From JAEVLT01 sp964484065 (lineage in GTDB: Bacteria; Bacillota; Bacilli; Bacillales; Cytobacillaceae): DNA of 64,000 nt. Within the stretch, counting starts at the first letter, position 1; each line of letters starts with the position of its first letter. This document shows, in pieces, positions 16,716 to 24,669 of the stretch. The translations under genes and the position numbers were made by a program. The notes beneath the pieces were generated by a model, which saw only the letters and a list, made by a program, of their open reading frames with translations, was not told the DNA's origin and did no database searches. The stretch spans positions 292,647 to 356,646 of the forward strand of contig CAZAEW010000001.1 in the NCBI GenBank assembly GCA_964484065.1, read 5' to 3'.

Positions 16716-18440
16716 TTGAATCAAAGCAAAAAAATAGTTTCAAAGTTCGTTCCGCTGATTGCAGCGTTAATTATCGTAATAGCCGGAATCATCTGGTATA
16801 TTCAAACTGCAAATAAAGAGACAGCTATTCCCTTCTCTTCTATGGAAAATGTAATCCAAACGCAAAAAGGAAAACCCGTTACACTTACAGAAAACGCAGA
16901 TGGAACTCTCCACCTCAGAACAAGTGACGGCCAATACGTTTCTCATGTCCCTCCCAACAGCCAAATGGCAAACAAACTTGTTGCCAAATATAATGTGGAT
17001 TATTCTTTTTCGAGCAGCAGTCCTTATGGAACATGGATATTAGGGGGAATTATCATCCTTCTGACTGCGGCAGCTTTTGCATTGCATAAATCAAAAGGCG
17101 GAAGCTTTGGCCCGTCCAATTCCATGAAGAACAGCGTCTCTAAACCGAGCCCTCTTCCTTCAATCAGCTTAGATGATGTCGGCGGACTGGGTGATGAAAT
17201 GAAGGAAGAAATCATCCAGACTCTTTCAATATTAAAAGAGCCTGAACGTTCGGAGAAACTTGGTATTAAACCTCCAAAAGGGATTCTATTATACGGACCT
17301 CCGGGCACAGGAAAAACATTGCTTGCACAGGCAATTGCCCGCGAACTGAATGCATCTTTCTTTTCAGCCAGCGGCTCGGCATTTAATGAACTTTTTGTCG
17401 GCATCGGTGCGAGCAGGGTTCGTTCCTTGTTCCAAAGTGCCAGGAAAATGAGCTCTGCTGTTATTTTTATTGATGAAGTGGATGCACTTGCCGGAAGAAG
17501 AAAAGCACTCGGTGGTGAGGAAGCAGAAAAAACATTAACCGAACTCCTTGTCCAGCTCGATGGCGGTCATTCTAATGATGGAATTTTGTTTATTGCCGCT
17601 ACAAATAGAAAAGATATGCTTGATGAAGCCTTCCTTCGTCCCGGAAGAATTGACTTTTCGTTCCATGTTCCGCTCCCGGACACGAAAGGGAGAAAAGAAA
17701 TCATTCTGCTCCATGCCAAAGGAAAAAACCTTGCAGAAGATGTCATCTCTTCCTTTGACGAACTTGCGGAAAGCACATCTGGATTTTCAGGTGCTGAACT
17801 CCACTCCTTGTTTGAAACAGCAAGCAGACGGGCTGTCCGCAATGGTCAGGATATGATTTTAAAAAGCGACCTTGATTATGCCCTTGATCGAACGATACTT
17901 GGAAGTACTTCCCGTACTCTTCAAGATACAGAAACAAAACGGCGGGTCGCCATTCATGAAGCAGGCCATGCCATCGTGTCTGCCTTAACTGAACCGGGTT
18001 CAGTCCGAAAAGCAACGATTATCCCACGCGGTGAAGCGCTTGGTTATGTGGCTCCAATTCCAAAAGAACTCTATCTGTCGACAACGAGCAATCTAATTAA
18101 CCGGGTCGCCATGGTCCTTGCAGGCGGTGTAGCGGAAAGATTATTACTTGGTGAGCATAGCATCGGTGTAAGCGGCGATGTCCAGCAAGCAAAACGTATT
18201 ATTGAGCAAATGGTTGATACCGGTATGCTGGAAGATGGTTTTACGTTGACATTTAATAAACAAGATAAAGAGTCAAAAATGCAGGAGCTTTTTCAAATTG
18301 GATTGGAAAAAGCGGAAAATCTCATTAAAACAAACAAGTCTCAATATATGAATTTAGTTGATAAGTTACTAAAGAAAGAAACGCTCGAGGGCTCCGAAGT
18401 AGAGGAAATTGTCAATGGCCCGGCAAGCTCAATTGCCTAG
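16716..18440 (+). CDS. FtsH-family membrane AAA+ zinc metalloprotease (short paralogue)
   Basis: A 574-residue protein with FtsH architecture: membrane segment at about 8-28, an outside domain of about 75 residues, and a second membrane segment near 107-124. The AAA+ module has Walker A GPPGTGKT (194-201), pore loop FVG, Walker B IFIDEVDA and arginine-finger region RPGRID. The protease has zinc motif HEAGH (414-418) and a third ligand candidate Asp in SGDVQQA. It lacks the usual acidic C-terminal tail of about 60 residues, and several AAA blocks differ from housekeeping FtsH, so I read it as a paralogue, not the main FtsH. Start TTG 16716 sits 9 bases after AAGGAG; the ATG at 16707 abuts that site. 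Confidence 0.88.
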   Translation: MNQSKKIVSKFVPLIAALIIVIAGIIWYIQTANKETAIPFSSMENVIQTQKGKPVTLTENADGTLHLRTSDGQYVSHVPPNSQMANKLVAKYNVDYSFSSSSPYGTWILGGIIILLTAAAFALHKSKGGSFGPSNSMKNSVSKPSPLPSISLDDVGGLGDEMKEEIIQTLSILKEPERSEKLGIKPPKGILLYGPPGTGKTLLAQAIARELNASFFSASGSAFNELFVGIGASRVRSLFQSARKMSSAVIFIDEVDALAGRRKALGGEEAEKTLTELLVQLDGGHSNDGILFIAATNRKDMLDEAFLRPGRIDFSFHVPLPDTKGRKEIILLHAKGKNLAEDVISSFDELAESTSGFSGAELHSLFETASRRAVRNGQDMILKSDLDYALDRTILGSTSRTLQDTETKRRVAIHEAGHAIVSALTEPGSVRKATIIPRGEALGYVAPIPKELYLSTTSNLINRVAMVLAGGVAERLLLGEHSIGVSGDVQQAKRIIEQMVDTGMLEDGFTLTFNKQDKESKMQELFQIGLEKAENLIKTNKSQYMNLVDKLLKKETLEGSEVEEIVNGPASSIA

Positions 18441-18448
18441 GTAAATTA

Positions 18449-18479
18449 AAATCAGGTGCAAATGCACCTGATTTATTTT
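18449..18479 (+). terminator. Terminator after the FtsH-like gene
   Basis: AAATCAGGTGCA/TGCACCTGATTT, a 12-bp stem followed by ATTTTTG. Confidence 0.9.
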
Positions 18480-18609
18480 TGTGTGGAAAAAGGGGCGGAG
18501 CTGCGCAAAAGTCATGTTGTTTTTAACCAGCCAAGGCGAGTGAGACACATGTATGTTTTTATGAAAAAAATGAGTTCGTGATAGAATAACCTTATAGGAA
18601 GTGGTGATT

Positions 18610-19023
18610 ATGAAAAAGAAACTTGATTTGGAAAAAGAACAACAAGCGTATGAAATAAAAGCAAAAGAATATCTTAAAGATCCCAAAAAGATGGAGACTC
18701 TGGTGAATAAAGCCGTACAAAAATCGAAAAAACGAAAAGGTGCTCTGGGTTCCGTCTGGGAAAAACTGACGTTACTAATAGAGCTCATCAAAGCCTATTC
18801 AAAAGGAGATTACCGGCTCGTTTCAAAAGGAACAATTATAACGGTCATTGGGGCAATCATTTATTTTGTTTCCCCTATCGATGTGATTCCAGACTTTATT
18901 GCAGGATTGGGTATTGTTGATGATGCCGCAATTATTGGGTTTGCCCTCAAAAAAATCGAGTCTGAATTAGATGACTTTATTATATGGAAAAATAATCAAA
19001 TTGAAAGCCCCCTTGATGAATAA
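18610..19023 (+). CDS. YkvA-type DUF1232 membrane-associated protein
   Basis: A 137-residue protein. The first half is a Lys/Glu-rich helical part. From residue about 70 it has the DUF1232 hallmark, VIGAIIYFVSPIDVIPDFIA followed by GLGIVDDAAIIGFALKKI, which forms two hydrophobic helices. Function is unknown; the family is common in Bacillus and plants. ATG 18610 is chosen over GTG 18601, since AGGAAGTGG precedes it. A terminator overlaps its 3' end. Confidence 0.82.
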   Translation: MKKKLDLEKEQQAYEIKAKEYLKDPKKMETLVNKAVQKSKKRKGALGSVWEKLTLLIELIKAYSKGDYRLVSKGTIITVIGAIIYFVSPIDVIPDFIAGLGIVDDAAIIGFALKKIESELDDFIIWKNNQIESPLDE

Positions 19024-19038
19024 GGGGGCTCCTTTTTT
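19006..19038 (+). terminator. Terminator at the end of the DUF1232 gene
   Basis: AGCCCCCTT/AAGGGGGCT stem spanning the stop codon, with a T-run after. Confidence 0.88.
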
Positions 19039-19050
19039 GGACTTTTCTTA

Positions 19051-19185
19051 TTACCATCTAAAACAAGCAGCACCAACGATGATTAATAGGATAAACAAGA
19101 CAACGATTAAAGCGAATCCGCCGCCATAGCCAAAACCTCCGTAGCCATAACCGCAGCAGCCCCCATAAGCTCCATATCCAAACAC
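19051..19185 (-). CDS. YjcZ-family sporulation mini-protein (44 aa)
   Basis: A very short gene read directly from the sequence. The protein begins MFGYGAYGGCCGYGYGGFGY and continues GGGFALIVVLFILLIIVGAA, ending CFRW: a Gly/Tyr-rich head and one membrane segment, the YjcZ pattern known in spore-forming Bacillus. GTG 19185 follows a full AGGAGGT site. It precedes the bounds of the DUF1232 terminator and is paired with a second copy at 19202-19312. The exact role of the family in sporulation is not known. Confidence 0.85.
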   Translation of the reverse strand: MFGYGAYGGCCGYGYGGFGYGGGFALIVVLFILLIIVGAACFRW

Positions 19186-19201
19186 GATTGATTACCTCCT
19201 T

Positions 19202-19312
19202 TTAGTAAAAACATCCTCCAAAGCCCCATGAGGCCCCAATGATAATTAACAATATAAATAAAACAACTAACAGGGCAAATCCGCCGCCATAGCCAACAGC
19301 TACACCTGACAT
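19202..19312 (-). CDS. YjcZ-family sporulation mini-protein (36 aa)
   Basis: Reads MSGVAVGYGGGFALLVVLFI then LLIIIGASWGFGGCFY: the same GGGFAL(I/L)VVLFILLII core as its neighbour at 19051-19185, with a shorter head. GGGGGAT lies 8 bases before ATG 19312; an ATG two codons earlier is too close to that site. The stop is 16 bp before the next gene's start, so the two are probably one transcript. Confidence 0.85.
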   Translation of the reverse strand: MSGVAVGYGGGFALLVVLFILLIIIGASWGFGGCFY

Positions 19313-19480
19313 GTACATATCCCCCTTTATTTAGGTTTGATATATCCTATTCAAATTGGTGCAAATGTGCAATTCTATATTTCATTTCCTTCTTTCAGAA
19401 ATGCCCTGTTTGGGGGACTTATTGATTAACGGATCTTATATTAACAATATACTTGTCCGGATCCTGGATACACGCAAAGA

Positions 19481-19505
19481 GGACCGGCAATTTCCCTGCC
19501 GGTCC
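19481..19505 (-). terminator. Probable terminator after the histidine kinase
   Basis: GGACCGGCA/TGCCGGTCC, a GC-rich 9-bp stem, 60 bp beyond the kinase stop; the following T-run is short. Confidence 0.6.
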
Positions 19506-19565
19506 TTCTCTTCCAATTGATTCGGTATTAACGGGAAGTAAGCCCCCACTGTTGAAAGTATCACT

Positions 19566-20840
19566 TTATATAGCCCATTTCTGAAAGTATAAGCTGAAAG
19601 TGGTTCCTTCATTTGGTTTTGAATTTACTTCAACTCTGCCTCCCAATAATTCAGCAATTTTAAAAGTAGATGCCAATCCAAGACCTGTTCCGTTTTCCTT
19701 TAAGCTAGAGTGCGGCTGGTCTATTCGTTCAAGCAGCGTTGCCGGGATACCGCCCCCGTTATCCTCTATGACAATATAAATTTCTTTCAGCATCTCGTGA
19801 AGATAGATATTTACCTTTCCCCTAGGTTCACATGCCTCAATCGCATTTTTTATAATATTCATTAAGGCAAAGCGAATCATCGAGTGTTCACCCTTAATGG
19901 CTACATCTTCTTCAGCTGTGGAAGTATAAATGATCTCAACTTGATGCATATTCGCGTAAAGCTTCATCAATTGGATGATTTCTTTTAACTCATCAACAAA
20001 ATTCCATGTTCCCTGTTTATCATCGCTATGATCCATTACCGAAAGATATTGCTGCAAATTACGTTCAGCCTGTGTTAATTCATTCTCAATATTTCTTAAT
20101 GAATCAGTTTGCCTCGACGTCAAGTTTTCGCCTTGAACGGAATGAACCCATTCATTAGCTCTTTTAAGAGGAACAACGAGCTGGCAGGAAATTGAAACGA
20201 GCAGCTGATTAACGGTATGATTTTTCTCAAATTGAATGAGTTTAGCTGAGACCGTTTCCATTTCTTTTATCGTATTTTGGATAAACAGGACCATCCATAA
20301 CGTTAAATAATTAAATAACGAAAACCAAATCCATAAAATGAGTTCCTTATTGGCAAACTTATAATCGTCTAAAAATTGAGTTCCTAATGCAAAGAAGAAA
20401 AGCGAAAAGGTTAACAGAATGTATGGATAAAATTCTTTCCATTTTGGCTTCCATGATTTTGAACGGGGCAGGATGACCCAAAAAGCCCAGACCATCACGG
20501 CTGTATTCGATAATCCGCCCAAATAAAAGCCCATACCGCCAATCATATAACGGTAGGCGATTAACAGACATGAAAGAATAACACCTACCCGAAATCCTCC
20601 AAACACAAAGGCGATCATTAATGGAATGAATCGAAAATCTAAAATGTATTCTTTATTAATCGAAACCGGAAAAGTCATGCAAATAATGATAGAAAATCCG
20701 CATAAGAAGGCCAGGATGATTTTTTGAACTTTTTTATCTTTAAACTTTTTTTGAAAAAAAGATTGAAATAAGACCATTGGAAATAAAATGCAAAAAATTT
20801 GCAATAACCATAATCCGATATATGGCGGAATTTTTAGCAT
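19566..20840 (-). CDS. Membrane sensor histidine-kinase-like protein lacking the phospho-acceptor His
   Basis: A 424-residue protein with about six membrane segments in residues 8-190, a coiled dimerisation region, and an intact-looking ATPase domain: N box MNIIKNAIEA (around N332), G1 DNGGG (360-364), G2 GTGLGLA (384-390). The layout resembles KinB-like sporulation kinases. The H box, which should read like S-x-A-H-E, reads VSISCQLVVPL: Cys219 stands where His belongs and Gln220 where the acidic residue belongs. The codon is TGC at 20184-20186. The nearest His (208) is out of register. No response regulator gene is adjacent. It may be a signalling pseudokinase; the input is unknown. Confidence 0.82.
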   Translation of the reverse strand: MLKIPPYIGLWLLQIFCILFPMVLFQSFFQKKFKDKKVQKIILAFLCGFSIIICMTFPVSINKEYILDFRFIPLMIAFVFGGFRVGVILSCLLIAYRYMIGGMGFYLGGLSNTAVMVWAFWVILPRSKSWKPKWKEFYPYILLTFSLFFFALGTQFLDDYKFANKELILWIWFSLFNYLTLWMVLFIQNTIKEMETVSAKLIQFEKNHTVNQLLVSISCQLVVPLKRANEWVHSVQGENLTSRQTDSLRNIENELTQAERNLQQYLSVMDHSDDKQGTWNFVDELKEIIQLMKLYANMHQVEIIYTSTAEEDVAIKGEHSMIRFALMNIIKNAIEACEPRGKVNIYLHEMLKEIYIVIEDNGGGIPATLLERIDQPHSSLKENGTGLGLASTFKIAELLGGRVEVNSKPNEGTTFSLYFQKWAI

Positions 20841-20959
20841 TAACGTCCCTCCTTCCCTAGATAACTTTAGTTTACTTCAGGCAGAAGAGAGTCAGCTATT
20901 AAAAATGTCACATTTTTGACAAAAAAATATAAAAAAATTGCCAAATTTCATCAAAAAAA

Positions 20960-20987
20960 GACAGTTACCGCCTTTTCCGGAACTGTC
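20960..20987 (-). terminator. Terminator after the polysaccharide deacetylase gene
   Basis: GACAGTT/AACTGTC stem with inner CCG/CGG pairing, followed on the minus strand by TTTTTTT. Confidence 0.88.
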
Positions 20988-20991
20988 CTTG

Positions 20992-21696
20992 CTAAAATAT
21001 GTCATCCACCCTTACAAAATGGTACCCTCTATCAGTTAATTCTTTAAGAACGAACTTTAATGCCTCAATTGTATGATAGGGTGCATCTTCGTCGGCCCCC
21101 CAATTTTCACCTGAATCGTGCAGGAGTATAACATCTCCCGGTTTTACACCATTAAGCAGCCTGTCTCTAATTCTTTGACTTCCGCCTCTACTGCGCCAAT
21201 CCCCTGCCATTAGTGACCAAAAAATTGTTTGATAATCGGGGTGAATAAAATAATCACATAAATTTAACATCCCCCAGGGAGGACGGTAATAAACCGGTTT
21301 TGATTTTGTTATTGTCTCCAACGCCCGGGAGGATGCTTCTATCCCCCGCTTGACTTTCCAAGGAGACATAAACCAATTTGAATGGTGTACGTAATTATGA
21401 ATCCCAATCAAATGCCCTTCCTGATGAATCCGGGCAATAATATCCGGATATTTTTCCGCATTTGCACCGACAACAAAAAAGCTTGCTTTAATATTGTACT
21501 GTTTTAAAAGATCGAGCAGGTCATTGGTGTATTTTGGATTTGGACCGTCATCGAAGGTTAGAGCAATTTGCCTTTTTTGAATCGCTTCTTGTCCGCCTTT
21601 TTTTAACACACCCATTCCGATTAACCTTGAAAGAATAAACGGGATAACTGTATAAATGCTAAACAAGATAAAGAGGAATAACACAGCATTTGTCAA
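20992..21696 (-). CDS. Polysaccharide deacetylase (NodB domain), membrane-anchored
   Basis: A 234-residue protein with an N-terminal membrane anchor (residues 3-24), then a NodB fold. The catalytic ALTFDDGPNPKYT is near residue 48 (the Asp pair binds acetate and metal), IGIHNYVHHSNW carries the metal His pair, RPPWG gives the groove, and LLHDSG the last catalytic His. It probably deacetylates a cell-envelope or spore polymer. TTG 21696 follows AAGGAAGAG. It is 56 bp after the UgtP-like glycosyltransferase gene in the same direction, so the two are likely co-expressed. Confidence 0.86.
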   Translation of the reverse strand: MTNAVLFLFILFSIYTVIPFILSRLIGMGVLKKGGQEAIQKRQIALTFDDGPNPKYTNDLLDLLKQYNIKASFFVVGANAEKYPDIIARIHQEGHLIGIHNYVHHSNWFMSPWKVKRGIEASSRALETITKSKPVYYRPPWGMLNLCDYFIHPDYQTIFWSLMAGDWRSRGGSQRIRDRLLNGVKPGDVILLHDSGENWGADEDAPYHTIEALKFVLKELTDRGYHFVRVDDIF

Positions 21697-21752
21697 AGTT
21701 ACACTCTTCCTTCCTTTATAGCTCTTTTAATGGGTCGCTTATTTCAATCTTT

Positions 21753-22994
21753 TTATCGTCCATGATGAAATAACGATGGATTTGTAATAAATTTTAGCGG
21801 TTTAAACTTAAGCGTCCGGGACTTTCCTTGACGAGTACGATTACGAATGTATGTGTTCGAATTAACTGGAATTTGTTTGATAATTTCTAATGCGCAATAT
21901 GCCGCTTTTTTAGCTTGGATCTGATTGGCGTTTTTCTTCATTCTTGCCATTAATAATTTGTTCCCGATAATCGCTGAAATCTGTGACGCTAATTCAAAAG
22001 GATTGTCAGCTTGAAGCGCGGCTCCAGCTTTCAACAAGAATTTTGCATTATCTTGTTCCTGGCCTGGCAGCGGTTTATATAAAAGCATTGGCAGCCCCAT
22101 TGCCAGTGCTTCAGAAGTGGTTACACCTCCAGGCTTTGTTACAATCAGGTCCGAGACCGCCATTAATTCATCAACACAATCCGTAAATCCCTTGATTACG
22201 GTCCTGTGCTTTGTCTGGATCAATTCCTTTTCAAGCTGTTCGCGGAGCTTTTCGTTATGTCCGCACAAAATAATCAATTGTAATCGCTGGGAAATGGTCT
22301 CCAAAGTATTTTTATTTAAAAAGCCTTTTCCAATCAGTCCGTCACCTCCCCCCATTATTAAGACAGTCGGGAGTTCTTCTTCAAGGTTATATTTTTGAAT
22401 CAATGTGTGAATATCAGGTTTTTTCAAGAATCGGGTTCGAATCGGTATCCCTGTATCGGCAACTCGTTCAGAAGGAATACCATTCTGAACCATTTTTTCT
22501 TTAATTTCCTTTGATCCAACAATATATTGATCGGTAAAAGGATGCAGCCAGTAACTGTGGTGGGTATGGTCAGTAATGACAGTAACCAATGGGACATCCG
22601 TCAGATGATATTCTTTTAATTTTGAAAAAACACTGGATGTAAATGGAAATGTACTGACAACAACAGTTGGTTTTTCCTGCTGTAAAAGGGTCAGCATTTT
22701 ACGGATTCCCACCGATAATAATGAATTTAATTTTTGTGAAAAATAATTGGATTCATACGTCTTTTGAAATAGCAATCCGTATAATTGCGGGAATTTCTTA
22801 ATTCCCTTCATATAAACATAATGACTGACAGGATATAGATTTGGATAAGCCCATGCCATAAAATCAACCACTTTTGTTTCAAGATGCGGATATTTACTCA
22901 TCGCAGCCTCTTGAATAGCTTTCGCTGCCTGCTGGTGTCCTTCACCAAACCTGCCTGTTAAAATGAGAATTTTTTCTTCATTTTTTATAAACAT
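21753..22994 (-). CDS. UgtP/MurG-like glycosyltransferase (GT28, MGDG-synthase type)
   Basis: A 413-residue GT28 enzyme. The N-terminal MGDG-synthase domain starts ILTGRFGEGHQQAAKAIQEA. The C-terminal nucleotide-sugar domain has MGGGDGLIGKG, GFTDCVDELMAVSDLIVTKPGG and TSEALAMGLPML, the usual donor-binding blocks. Related Bacillus proteins (UgtP, YkoN) put glucose on diacylglycerol or related lipids. The last 40 residues are basic and low-complexity. ATG 22994 follows GAGGAGATTATT. The nearby YkoT-like and YkoS-like genes resemble the ykoN-ykoS-ykoT neighbourhood of B. subtilis, so this may be the YkoN counterpart. Confidence 0.85.
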   Translation of the reverse strand: MFIKNEEKILILTGRFGEGHQQAAKAIQEAAMSKYPHLETKVVDFMAWAYPNLYPVSHYVYMKGIKKFPQLYGLLFQKTYESNYFSQKLNSLLSVGIRKMLTLLQQEKPTVVVSTFPFTSSVFSKLKEYHLTDVPLVTVITDHTHHSYWLHPFTDQYIVGSKEIKEKMVQNGIPSERVADTGIPIRTRFLKKPDIHTLIQKYNLEEELPTVLIMGGGDGLIGKGFLNKNTLETISQRLQLIILCGHNEKLREQLEKELIQTKHRTVIKGFTDCVDELMAVSDLIVTKPGGVTTSEALAMGLPMLLYKPLPGQEQDNAKFLLKAGAALQADNPFELASQISAIIGNKLLMARMKKNANQIQAKKAAYCALEIIKQIPVNSNTYIRNRTRQGKSRTLKFKPLKFITNPSLFHHGR

Positions 22995-23237
22995 AATAAT
23001 CTCCTCACAATGAATCAGTCATTGTAAATCATAAGATACCAACATTTAAGTAGTGAAATTAACACTTTCAATTTAAAAGACCTATAATAGAAGAAAAAGT
23101 TCATTGAAAGTCAATTGTTTTTGTTACTATTTTTTTAGATAGAATGAACATTTTCTATTAAACTTTCGTCCTTATTTACGTAGTCAAAAACGAACAACAA
23201 GGCTGCAGCTCTTTATAGAGTGATGGGAGGGATTAAA

Positions 23238-24233
23238 TTGAATCAACCAGTACTCACGATTGTAGTACCTTGTTACAATGAAGAAGAAGTTCTTTTGGAA
23301 ACAACTTCACAATTAACAAGCACGTTAACATCGTTAATAACTGATAAGTTAGCTTCTACAGATAGCAAGATCCTGTTTGTTGATGACGGAAGCAGTGACA
23401 GGACATGGGAGATTATCGAAGATCAAACAATACAGAACACATTTGTAACAGGGATAAAACTTACCCGAAATTTTGGCCATCAAAAGGCATTGCTGGCCGG
23501 ACTGGAAACAGCAAGAAAAAAATCGGATTGTGTTATTTCCATTGATGCCGATCTCCAGGACGACACATCAGTTATCCATGAGTTTATGATGAAATATTTT
23601 GAAGGCTATGAAATTGTTTACGGAGTTAGAAATAACCGTGAATCAGACACTTTTTTTAAACGAGCCACCGCACAAGGCTTTTATCGCGTCATGAATAAAA
23701 TGGGTGTTAATACCATATATAACCATGCAGATTACCGTTTATTAAGTAAAAGGGCACTGGATATTTTAAGTGAATACAAAGAACGAAATATTTTTTTACG
23801 GGGAATGGTTCCTTTAATCGGCTTAAAAACAACGAAAGTTTATTATGAACGAAAAGAAAGGTTTGCCGGAACATCAAAATATCCCTTAAAAAAAATGGTT
23901 TCATTTGCTTTTGATGGGATTACTTCCTTCAGCATTGTCCCAATCAGGCTGATTACAGTCGTTGGTTTTCTGTCCTTTCTCCTTAGTAGTCTTGCGGGAA
24001 TCTATGCACTTGTTGTAAAATTTATGGGTCAAACCCAAACCGGCTGGACATCTATTATGATTTCGATTTGGTTTATAGGCGGGCTGCTGCTTATGAGTTT
24101 TGGACTTATAGGTGAGTACATAGGGAAAATTTACGAGGAGACAAAAGCTCGGCCGCGCTTTTCCATCGAAACCGACCATTATACATTCCAGCAGAAAGAA
24201 GAGGTTAAGACAACAATTAATTCCGGGAGATAA
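23238..24233 (+). CDS. YkoT-like GT2 glycosyltransferase with two C-terminal membrane helices
   Basis: A 331-residue polyprenyl-phosphate-type glycosyltransferase. The GT2 domain begins LTIVVPCYNEEEVL. ILFVDDGSSDRTWEII and SIDADLQDD provide nucleotide and metal binding. Two membrane helices lie near 230-255 and 270-290. Such DPM1/ArnC-like enzymes make undecaprenyl-phosphate sugars. TTG 23238 is preferred, seven bases after GGGAGG, over the GTG at 23220. A GtrA gene follows after 2 bp, a classic pair in which GtrA is thought to flip the lipid-linked sugar. Length and neighbours match B. subtilis YkoT. Confidence 0.88.
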   Translation: MNQPVLTIVVPCYNEEEVLLETTSQLTSTLTSLITDKLASTDSKILFVDDGSSDRTWEIIEDQTIQNTFVTGIKLTRNFGHQKALLAGLETARKKSDCVISIDADLQDDTSVIHEFMMKYFEGYEIVYGVRNNRESDTFFKRATAQGFYRVMNKMGVNTIYNHADYRLLSKRALDILSEYKERNIFLRGMVPLIGLKTTKVYYERKERFAGTSKYPLKKMVSFAFDGITSFSIVPIRLITVVGFLSFLLSSLAGIYALVVKFMGQTQTGWTSIMISIWFIGGLLLMSFGLIGEYIGKIYEETKARPRFSIETDHYTFQQKEEVKTTINSGR

Positions 24234-24235
24234 AA

Positions 24236-24655
24236 ATGAATAATTCTTTTTTCCGCTTTCTTTTAGTAGGAATCGTTAATACCATTGTAGGTTTATCATC
24301 AATGTATATATTGCTGCATGCCTTTTCATTATCGTATTGGGCATCTACCTTTATTGGCAATATTATTGGTGCATGTGTCAGTTATATTTTAAACAGAAAA
24401 TTCACCTTTAAAAGCAATGCTGCTGTCGGAAAAAGCATGATTCAGTTTGCTGCTGTCATCTTAGCCTGCTATTTTATATCCTACTTTTTAGGAGAAAAAT
24501 TAGCTTTATACCTTTTCTCACAGGTTCCTTTTCTTGAAAAGAAATATGCTGCGGATGGAGCCGTTTTATTTGGAACGGGAATCTACACGATTACGAATTA
24601 TCTAGGACAAAAACTATTTGTATTTAATAAAAAGAAGACAGAGGCCGTCACTTGA
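24236..24655 (+). CDS. GtrA-family membrane protein
   Basis: A 139-residue protein with four membrane helices and the GtrA signature (FLLVGIVNTIVGLSSMYIL near the start, ILNRKFTFKS before the third helix, TNYLGQKLFVF at the end). The family is proposed to move undecaprenyl-phosphate-linked sugars across the membrane. It begins 2 bp after the GT2 gene, with GGGAG overlapping that gene's end, so they are co-translated. Confidence 0.9.
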   Translation: MNNSFFRFLLVGIVNTIVGLSSMYILLHAFSLSYWASTFIGNIIGACVSYILNRKFTFKSNAAVGKSMIQFAAVILACYFISYFLGEKLALYLFSQVPFLEKKYAADGAVLFGTGIYTITNYLGQKLFVFNKKKTEAVT

Positions 24656-24669
24656 TGGCCTCTGTTTTT
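24639..24669. terminator. Terminator between converging GtrA and YkoS-like genes
   Basis: CAGAGGCC/GGCCTCTG stem, followed on the plus strand by TTTTTA. Confidence 0.8.
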
